This document shows, in pieces, positions 54,950-64,000 of a stretch of 64,000 nucleotides of DNA. The position numbers were made by a program, and so were the translations under genes. Location of the stretch: contig JAJEKV010000206.1 of assembly GCA_021234155.1 (NCBI GenBank), forward strand, positions 682,001-746,000, read 5' to 3'. How positions within the stretch are numbered: the first letter of the stretch is position 1; every line of letters begins with the position of its first letter. This stretch comes from Isoetes taiwanensis. Lineage: Eukaryota; Streptophyta; Lycopodiopsida; Isoetales; Isoetaceae. The notes below the pieces were generated by a model, which was not told where the DNA came from, ran no database searches, and worked only from the letters and a program-made list of their open reading frames with translations.

Positions 54950-57326
54950 TCAAAAACCGTTGCATCTTTGCTTATGTGTATGCCAAAGGGCGCCCCTCGG
55001 GAGTTTGGTATTTGGGCAATGAATGATTGCATGTTCTTCATCTTCTACCTGATCTGCTCCACACATCCGACATGTTCGGTATTCCCGTGGTATATTGTAC
55101 CATCGTCCTACTTCCACCCCTAGGTGATGTGCACTCAACCGCATTCTGCATATTGCGTGCCTCTTGCTCATGGAGATGCTCTCATTGAGATAGCTCATTT
55201 CTTGCAAGGACGGGTTCATCTTCTCCCTATAGTGCGACATTTTCACTCCTGGACTATACCAGATCCTTGCCAGTGCCGTCTCCTTAACCCATTCATAAAT
55301 TCTGTTTTTGTTAGCACCGAGGTCTTCTATCTTAAGTCCCCATTTGTGCATCCAGGTCAAACCATCCGCATACCACCCTTTCTCGAACGTTTCCCTCAAT
55401 GCTAACCTTGGGTAACTGTTTTCTTCTAGACCTCCGAGCTTACTTAAATATCCCAGATATCGGCACAGGGCCTCACATTCCAAGGGCATCATGCCACATT
55501 CCGCCATCATCATCTCATAAGGTGTTTGTACTTTGACTCCAAGCTCAGTACGTAGAAATTTCTTTTGTATCTTCTCAATCTTTTGCCATAGTTCTAGAGA
55601 TAGTCCTGGCCCCCATACCTCACACCCATATAATACTACAGCTTGTACAAGGGTTTTAAAGAGCATCTTTTTTAATTCGAATCTCCATATTTCTGCTTTC
55701 AAGCACTTTTTCTGCATAGCGAATAGAGCCTTTAGCCCCCCATTTACCCGTTGTTCCACTGCTTGATTCCATCTGAAGTGTTTATCTACAATCAGCCCCA
55801 AGTATTTGTATGTTTGTGTTATTTCGACCCTGTCTCCCTTGTATGTGAATGTAAAATTCTGATCCAGTGTGGTCCCAATCAGTACAATCTTAGTCTTCAT
55901 CAAGTTTACCTGCATCCCTGTTGTCTCGCAGAAAGATGCTAGAACATCTAAATGTTTTTGCATCCCCTCTCTACTGCGTGCAAGCAGAACTATGTCATCG
56001 GCATATAGCAGAATACGTACAGAATACCCTGCTACTTGGGTGCCACCCCCCCCAAGAGTGGTTATCCATCTTTCTAGGTCATCAATAAAAATGCCAAACA
56101 TAGTAGGGGATAGGGGGCATCCCTGCTTCACTCCTATATTGCTCTCCACCTGTTCATCACACTCTCCAATGTATGGGAAGGAGAGCTGCACCAACACCCT
56201 CTCGTATAACAATTTCACTGCGCTCCTTAGGTGACTAGGCACATCAATTCTGTCCATGCTTTCCCACAGCTTATCTCTACTCACTAGATCAAATGCTTTA
56301 GTAAAGTCAACAAAGCCTGCAAATAACGGTTTTCGAGTTCCCTTCACTGAATCCATCATAGCCCTGAATGTTACCAAATGGTCTATTGTGGATTTTTTCG
56401 GCCTAAAGCCTGCCTGCCCTTTAGCACGTACATCTTGCGTCTCTGCCCAAACACTTATCTTATGTTCTACGATGGTTGCAAAAAGTTTTGCGAAGAGATT
56501 GCTCATCATAATCATGCGATAGTTACTTGCTTCCGTTTCACTTCCCGACTTATGTTGGGAACCACCCTATTGATCTGCCATGTTTTTGGGAACCCTTCTT
56601 GCGCTGCCACATTAAACATTTCAGTTATTTTTCCTTGGACCCCCTCTCCTGCCCATTTGAGCATTTCGGCCACCAGTCCCATGGTATCTGCCGCTTTTCC
56701 ATTTGCTAGCTTTTCCAGCCCTTCTCAGATGTGAATACAAAACCTGTTGTAATACCATTCAGTTCTTGTGTGATGCCATTCACGTGATAAAGCTTCTTCA
56801 CCTGTGCAATGAGATCTTCCACCTTTAAGTGCTGCTGGGTTTGCTTGCCTTGTTTCATGCGTTTCCAAAATTTTTGCGGATCTCTCAGTAGGTCTACAAC
56901 TAGCTCATGTTGTTTGTGACGTACAAATTCCCTTTTTTTGCATTTGGTGAGAGTTTTAAACTCTTTGATTAGTCGTACTCGCTCCAGACCATGGGCACTT
57001 TTATATTGTTTTCTTTTGTGTTGGCATTCCTCATCAAACCACCCTTTGCAAGGTAATCCTTTTTTCTTGCGCCCTGAGTTAAAACATGTGCTTGCTGCTT
57101 CCAGTACCAGCGAGGTCAAAACCTCACTTTTCCCCGCGGCACTTTGTGGCCAAGCTGCATTTGCCACTTTTGCTTCACAGTATGCCTGATATTTCTCAGC
57201 CTTCCATTTGTTAATATGTATGCCATACTCTCTTTGTTGTTCTGATGCTCCTGTGGATCCTGCAATCCTCACATGTGCTATTATAGGTACATGATCTGAT
57301 TCACTTCTTGCTTCCGAGATGTACAA
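54950..57326 (-). pseudogene. LINE-TC ORF2, copy B: endonuclease end, linker and reverse transcriptase
   Basis: Two frames make up the copy: 57326-56706 (SESDHVP, then GLPCKGWFDEECQHKRKQ and FWKRMKQGK) and 56515-54950 (reverse transcriptase). Between them the frame shifts at least twice (about 56706 and 56520-56570). The RT part keeps QAGFRPKKSTIDH, FVDFTKAFDLV, GVKQGCPLSPTMFGIF, LLYADDIVLL (YADD at 171-174 of this frame) and CRMCGADQVEDEEHAIIHC. Amino-acid differences from copy A are spread evenly and mostly conservative, as expected for independent descendants of active elements. Confidence 0.9.
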
Positions 57327-57370
57327 ATCCTGAACATGTTCTATAAACTGTTCTGATGCAATAAAGTAAT

Positions 57371-57472
<102 letters not shown>

Positions 57473-57474
57473 GG

Positions 57475-57489
57475 AGGCCTCAAGGGCCT
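57475..57489 (-). promoter_or_regulatory. LINE-TC 3'-UTR hairpin, long copy (compensatory change)
   Basis: Plus strand AGGCC, loop TCAAG, GGCCT. Compared with AGACC/GGTCT in the other copies, the third pair has changed from A-T to G-C on both sides, which keeps the stem. Confidence 0.6.
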
Positions 57490-57504
57490 ATTAGACAACA
57501 AAAA

Positions 57505-60500
57505 TTACACAATGTCATAAAACAATAGATGAGTTTCCGAGTCCTCATCTAGCTCATCACTCTCGCTCAAAATCTCCGTATCTACATCAACTGGTTGAGA
57601 TTCTAGATATGTATCTCTAATTTGTAGCAACTCAATCAGATACTTCCCTATGATGTCACCATGTAGCATAAAGAATGAAGGGAGGTCCTCAGACTGAATT
57701 CCATATTTTGCTCGGAGTTCCTTGTAAGCACTACATCGTAACAATGTATGATCTTCATCTTCTACTTGTGCCGTGTCACATAATTTGCAATATCTCAGAT
57801 GTCTAGGTAATATGTGTCCCCATCTCCCAGTCTCCACACCCAAGTGGTGTGAGCTAAGTCTTATCCCGCAAATTGCATGTCTCTTCTCAGATAGATATAT
57901 TGTCCCTCGTGTGTCTAGCTTCTCCCATGTCAGGGTTGATATTCTGCCTATACAAGATCATTTTGGTCTTTGGTTGCTTCCACATTTTCCTATGCACTTT
58001 TTGCATTATCCATTGTCTCAAATCCGAGTCCACTTGGATTATTTCCTCCCATTGATTTCCCACTTTCCAAGCCACTTCGTTTACATCATGTAATAAGCCT
58101 TTTAATTACTGGATAGTAGAGCCTTTTTAGTGATTCTTGAGTCATCCATATCTAGCACCTTCTTGAGATCTGAAACACATCTCACAATTGCTTCCCCTTC
58201 TAGAGGCATAAGCCCACTCTCCACTAGCATCATGGGATCTGGTGTTTGAGCTTTGACCCCTAATTCTAGTCTCAAGAACTTCTTCAAGACTGTTCAATAT
58301 CATCCCATAAACATTGTGGGAGACCGCCCCCAAATCTCACATCCATATAGCACCACACTGACGAGAGATGAAACAATTTTACCTTTAAATGCCATGACCA
58401 AAGATGTGATCTCTCGCACATGCTCGCGCAATGCATACAAAGCTCGTTGCCCCCATCAATCCTCGAAAGTGATACAAGTATTCCATCTATGGTTGCGCTA
58501 AAAACAAGTCCTAAATACTTATAGGAATCACACATTTCCACTATATCCCCTTTGTACACGAAAACATTTTCTTGCTTCAACACACCGACCGTCATAATCT
58601 TTGTCTTGTCTAGGTTTACTTGCATGCCCGTCTTATCACAGAAACCCGCCAGCCCATCTAAGTGCTTCTGCATGTGTTCTCTGCTTCGGGCAAACATGAC
58701 AACATCATCTGCATACATCAACAGCTGCACCACATACCCATGTATCTCCATGCCTCCTGGACAGTTAGTATGTAAACATTCTTCCAATCCATCAATAAAC
58801 ATGCCAAACAATGTAGGTGATAATGGGCATCCCTGTTTTACCCCTATATTACTCTCGACACTGTCAAGAATAATCTCAGAGAATGGCTTTGATAATTGAA
58901 CAAGCACTTTTTCATACAAGACCTGTACCGCATCTCTAAGTTCATGTGGCACTTTCAACTTTTCTAACCTGTCCCATAATTGTTCTCGGGGTACTTTGTC
59001 AAAGGCTTTTATAAAATCAACAAATGCCATATATACAGGTTTCCTAGAACCTTTTACTTTATCAAAAATGGTTTTCAGCACTAACAAATGATCTAATGTG
59101 GATCTGCTTGCCCGGAAGCCCGCTTGTGACTCCGCTCTCTTATTATTGTTTTCAGCCCAGAGACTTAATTTCTTCTCTAAAATATTCGCAAACAACTTTG
59201 CAAGCAAATTACTTACCATAATTGTTCGATAATTGTTCGCTTCGTGCTTCGACCCACTTTTGTGTATCGGGACAGCCCTGTTCTTACACCAATCCAGTGA
59301 TAATCCTTGCTCAAGAGCCATGTTAAACATGTTAGCAATCACCGGATGCAAGATGGGACCAGCCCATTTAAGATGCTCCGCACACATCCCATGTAAGTCT
59401 GGTGCTTTGCCATTTGCCAAGGAAGCTATCCCTGCTGCAATTTCTTCCTCAGTGATTAGCATGGCCGATCTCCTATGGCTGGTCATGTCATCTACATCAT
59501 CACTATGATGCATAGAGACCACATGCCTCCAAAGATCCTGCGCATCTAATGGCACTCCAGTTTGCTTATGCTTTTTAAGTGCATTCCAAAACGACTTAGG
59601 CTCTTCCAAATACCTTTGGCATACGATTTGTTGCCTTTGCCTCAGGTAATATCTCTTCTTGCTACGAACCAATCTCTTATATTTCTGTTTGCATGCTTCT
59701 TTTCCAGGCTGGTCACTCTTCTTCCACTGCTCCTTAGCATCACGACATTCTTTATCAAACCATGCCTTGCATGGTAACCCCTTCAATGCTCTATGTGATG
59801 TGAATATCTCTATTGCGGCCTCCTCTAAAACCTCAATCAATTGCTGGTTCATTTCGTCCAATCCTCCATCCCATACTTTGTTTGCTACCTTTTGTCCAAC
59901 TCTTACTCTGTATTGCATATGCAATGCTGATTTTAGCCAATATTTCCGCTTAGAAGAGCATGGCTGATCATTCTGAGTATTAGCACTCAGTCTAAAGCAC
60001 AAAGGATTATGATCGGATTCCAATTCATCTTCTCCTACTATGAATTCTTCCAATCCGCATATTGTATCTTCTGCCATGACTAGATAATCCACCGTACTTC
60101 TAGAGCGACATGTATTTTTTATAGAGCCAGGGAATCTACTTAATCCATTACAGATTAATAGATTAGCACTACTGCAAAGACTAATGAGTTGTCTACCTGT
60201 CTTAGTGATCACTAAGTCTGTAGACTCTCTACTTTTGCCACATAATGCAAGATCGTTTTCATCCATTGATTCCAGCCATAGTGGATCTTTATCTCCTGTA
60301 AGCACGGATGCTTGTAAATTACCTGTCCTGCAGTTGAAATCTCCTGTCAATATTACTTTTCCCTTTCCTTGAAAACTCATAATGTCTTGTTCTAGTGAGA
60401 AGAATAGATCATCTGTAGAGGCATCCGTTTCTGTGTATGTTTTCATATGTTTAGGAGCAAAATAACATACTGCCATGTAATAGAGAGAATTTCCCCTTAT

Positions 60501-60782
60501 TTCCAACCAAATATATTGTCCATTTCTGTCCTTCTTCACACCCTGGATCAGGTCTCTTACAGCTGGTCTTGCAAAACATGATATTCCTCCATTTCCCATA
60601 TCTTTATCTCTAAATCTCTTATTATGGACAGAATATACTAAACCAAATCCTGCTATGTCCGGTAATGCAAATAAATCATGTTCTTTTGTCTCCACAAAAC
60701 AAATCACATCAGCTTTATCCAGTATTTTTTGCATGCTATACACCTTATCAATGGTCAATCTGTTGATGTTCCAGACAACCAT
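57505..60782 (-). pseudogene. LINE-TC ORF2, long copy: endonuclease and reverse transcriptase
   Basis: The 832-codon main frame (60782-58284) begins MVVWNINRLT and has VETKEHD, LTGDFNCRTG, STVDYLVM and ESDHNPL (APE-type endonuclease), then GLPCKAWFDKEC, GKAPDLHGMCAEHLKWAG, the RT core with FVDFIKAFDKV, GVKQGCPLSPTLFGMF and YADD at residues 690-693. After KYLGL the frame degrades and stops at 58284; 58287-58102, 58075-57887 and 57843-57505 continue in other frames to the finger CKLCDTAQVEDEDHTLLRC. The catalytic motifs are all present. The ATG at 60782 follows the ORF1 stop by seven sense codons in the same frame. Confidence 0.92.
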
Positions 60783-60803
60783 TCTAAGGCCTCCCGCAAT
60801 TAC

Positions 60804-61950
60804 CTATTCAACAATGGCCTTTCCTTTGACCCATCTGACCTTCTTATTGTTCTGCTTTGCCTCTTTAAACTTTGACAGCTCATTCTTCTTCTCAATTACT
60901 TGTTCTTTTGTTAAATCATCATTTACCCAAATGAACTTTCCCTTTAATGCAAATCGTTGCTTCATTACCTGGAATCGGGCCTCCTTGTTGGCAAATTTCA
61001 CCAGCACATGACGGGTTCCATGGTCCTTATTCCCAATACGAAAAGCATCCAAAAATTTAGCTCCATTTACTTGCATCTCCTCCGCGAAGAAATGTGATAC
61101 CGCTTCTTTGGTATTTTCTTTCTCCTTCTCAGGTAATCCAACAATCCGAATGTTTAGGGCCCTTTGTCTTCGTTCTTGATTCTCCACATAATCATCAAAG
61201 GCTTGCTTCAACTCCGCAACCTCGGATGCTACATTATCTGATTCATCTTCCTCTTGGGTGATTTGCAAAACCTTCATTTCAGATTTAACCATATCCACTT
61301 CTTCTCTAATCTGCTGCAAATTGGTCTTCATAGTGTCATTCTCCATTCTCAAATTTCTGATTTCAGCCATGAGTCTTTCTTCCCTTAAGGCCGATTCATG
61401 TCTTATTGCGGCCAATTCCTTAGCCGATTCTTGTCTAAAAGCGGTCAGCTCCTTCAAGATCAAGTGCAATGAAATCTCCTCCTCTATGGTGGCTTTCAGA
61501 GTATCCGGACTGTTAAAAACCCTCTTTTCCAAAACCTGCTGTAATATCCCCTGTTTAGGGGCATCCGGGATCAAGAATCCTTGTTTAGGGGATGCCAAAA
61601 TGGTGTGGGCTTGCTGCCCGACCTGCTGCAGCCGTAATATTCCCTGTTTAGGGGCATCCGGAATCAAAAACCCCTGTTTAGGGGATGCCAAAATGATGTG
61701 GGCTTGCTGCCCGACCTGCTGCAGTCCATTTTCTCCGACCAGCTGGGCCCCAAATTCGTCCATACCCTCCTGCTCTGCTGCAATAGACCCATCCGTTTCA
61801 GAGCTTGACCCTGACTCCGAGATGGGCACATGCAGAACAGATTTTTTTAGTGTTTTCTTTGTATTGGCAGCCTTAGTATCCTTGGTAGCATCCTTATTTC
61901 CTGTAGCCACAGATGATCCGACCCCTTCACCCTTTTTCGCCCTTGTCTTA
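60804..61950 (-). CDS. LINE-TC ORF1: coiled coil, RRM and C-terminal domain (L1 ORF1p-like)
   Basis: ORF1 proteins of this type bind element RNA as coiled-coil trimers. The frame is open from the microsatellite edge to TAG at 60804-60806. The codon at 61910 is GTG, so the true ATG is lost or upstream. Counting from 61910: a 31-residue unit (LQQVGQQAHIILASPKQG and on) occurs twice at about 63-93 and 94-123; heptad-rich coiled coil about 145-245; RRM-like ALNIRIVGLPEKEKEN with HVLVKFANKEARFQVM about 250-320; basic C-terminal domain GKFIWVNDDLTKEQV to the end. This resembles animal L1 ORF1p more than the zinc-knuckle ORF1 usual in plant L1 elements. Confidence 0.8.
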
Positions 61951-61953
61951 GTC

Positions 61954-61969
61954 GAGAGAGAGAGAGAGA
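61954..61969. repeat. Short (AG)8 tract
   Basis: Sits between the truncated 5' end of the long copy and the 3' end of copy C. Confidence 0.9.
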
Positions 61970-62003
61970 AATAGAAATAGAATTGTTTATTATTTCGTCT
62001 GTG

Positions 62004-62017
62004 AGACCATAAGGTCT
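62004..62017 (-). promoter_or_regulatory. LINE-TC 3'-UTR hairpin, copy C
   Basis: Plus strand AGACC, loop ATAA, GGTCT; stem kept, loop changed by one base from copies A and B. Confidence 0.55.
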
Positions 62018-62043
62018 AGAAGACGTCTACAATTGCACAAAGC

Positions 62044-62924
62044 TTAGACAAAATCATTCGCGTGATGTGCTTCAATAGCAACACCCGCCTCTACTCTCTT
62101 CTCTGAATTGAATAATTTTAGTAAGTGTTTATATGACGGAATCAATATTTCTCTTGTAATATAGACTTCTTTTAGGTAACAACCGCTCGTGTTGGGTGGC
62201 ATGGCAAAGAAATCTTGCAGAGAGTTACACTTAATTCCATACTTGAGTCTGAGATGCACATATTTTGAGCAGAACACTAAGTGGGCTTCATCCTCAATTT
62301 CTTCTTCCATACATACCTTGCAAGTACGCCTGTGCCTAGGAACATTCCCCCATCTTCCTACTTCAACTCCAAGGTGGTGAGAGCTTAGCCTCAACCTACA
62401 AAGTGTATGTCTCATAAATAAGGACGATGTTTCACCCAGGTGTGATGCTTCGTCTAGATTGGGATTTATTGTTTCTCTATAGAACAACATCTTTGTTCCA
62501 TCGTCTGACCACAATTTGCGATGCACTATTACTTGAATCCAGCTACGTAATTCTGACTTATCTGCTGGTAAATCATTCAAGGATGTCCCCATTTTTTCAA
62601 CCACTTATCAATATTTGCGTACCATCCTTTCAAACTACTTTGTATCATAGCTCGACGAGGAAGACTATCTTCACTCATAGCTTGTACCCTTATCAAGTAG
62701 TTTAATGCCTTACACAACGCTTCTGCTTCTAGAGGGATTAACCCTGCTTCAACAAGCATCATAGCATATGGAGTTTGTAGCTTTACCCCTAACTCTGTCA
62801 TGAGGAACTTTTTCTGTATTTTTTCTACCCGTTTCCAAGTATCCAAGGAAAGACCCGGCCCCCATACCTCACAACCATAAAGAACAACCGATTGAACCAA
62901 AGGCCTGATATAATTTTTCTTCAA
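62044..62924 (-). pseudogene. LINE-TC ORF2 C-terminal part, copy C
   Basis: Two overlapping frames, 62924-62577 (VVLYGCEVWGPGLSLDTWKR, ELGVKLQTPYAMMLVEAGL) and 62604-62044 (LRLSSHHLGVEVGRWGNVP, CKVCMEEEIEDEAHLVFC), are joined by a single frameshift near 62580-62600 (KWLKKWGHP against EKMGTSLNDLP). The RT palm motifs lie upstream of the truncation and are absent. Confidence 0.88.
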
Positions 62925-62987
62925 GGTCCAATCAAGAATGTTTGCTTTCTTACATTTACGTTGTAAAATAAATGTAAGAAAGCAAAA

Positions 62988-64000
<1,013 letters not shown>

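Larger units (their letters stand above)
61970..62986 (-). mobile_element. LINE-TC copy C, 5'-truncated, with inverted 5' junction
   Basis: The copy contains the end of the RT and the C-terminal region. At its 5' edge 18 bp of element sequence (62941-62958) is repeated in inverse orientation (62969-62986) around a 10-nt loop, then comes CT-rich DNA and a long (CT)n. Confidence 0.88.

Noticed and set aside
61908-61910. GTG as the start codon of LINE-TC ORF1
   Set aside because: A GTG start is not expected for a plant nuclear Pol II transcript; the frame stays open upstream to the microsatellite, so the N-terminus is simply truncated.

Overview
The window is a repeat-dominated, AT-rich stretch of a land-plant nuclear genome. 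Evidence for this is three families of non-LTR retrotransposons (LINEs) of plant size and layout, introns with GT...AG borders and T-rich branch regions, a PLS-type pentatricopeptide fragment, a plant YTH-domain (ECT-like) m6A-reader fragment and a theta-class glutathione S-transferase exon. The long microsatellites, nested LINEs and PLS-PPR relic would fit a large non-seed-plant genome (fern or lycophyte), but the sequence alone does not name the organism. I see no intact ordinary gene. What is present is mobile elements, tandem arrays, gene fragments and one good-looking promoter region.

Layout. 1-4262: tandem array of a ~820-850 bp satellite, with a leader related to an inverted repeat at 37.7-39.1 kb. 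4480-6003: minisatellite of 19-bp half-units. 6060-6590: 157-bp tandem repeat. 7.7-11.66 kb: poly-A LINE (LINE-1 here) with overlapping ORF1/ORF2, dead by several lesions. 11.7-18.5 kb: duplicated and broken gene pieces (transporter-like, YTH, GST), a nested-palindrome element and a 5'-truncated LINE (LINE-2, copy 1). 18.69-18.89 kb: TATA/TGACGTCA promoter with a probable 5'-UTR intron, followed by weak exon candidates. 20-26 kb: mostly non-coding, with small tandem duplications, a GC-rich palindrome and one orphan terminal exon. 26.2-27.2 kb: ~330-bp tandem repeat. 27.3-27.7 kb: PPR relic. 27.96-32.48 kb: two foldback elements of one family, the second carrying LINE-2 copy 2 with a 16-bp target-site duplication. 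33-37.6 kb: dispersed repeats and pyrimidine-rich DNA. 37.6-39.09 kb: (CG)n(CA)n and a long inverted repeat. 39.09-41.67 kb: a member of the third LINE family (LINE-TC). 43.9-64.0 kb: foldback copy 3, then microsatellites, LINE-TC copies and a 2.77-kb macrosatellite.

The most interesting system is LINE-TC. Six copies lie in the window, and five of them are bordered directly by (AG)n/(CT)n microsatellite. Four follow one another from 54.6 to 64 kb, separated only by such tracts, as if one microsatellite had been hit repeatedly. The family has an L1-ORF1p-like ORF1 (coiled coil, RRM, C-terminal domain), an APE-type endonuclease, a YADD reverse transcriptase and a C-terminal CCHC finger. Its 3' end carries a short hairpin whose stem shows a compensatory base change between copies. 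In the longest copy ORF1 and ORF2 are in the same frame, separated by one TAG codon. Many copy-to-copy differences in the repeats fall on CAG/CTG triplets, which may reflect basecalling error at methylated CHG sites; frameshift counts should be read with that in mind.
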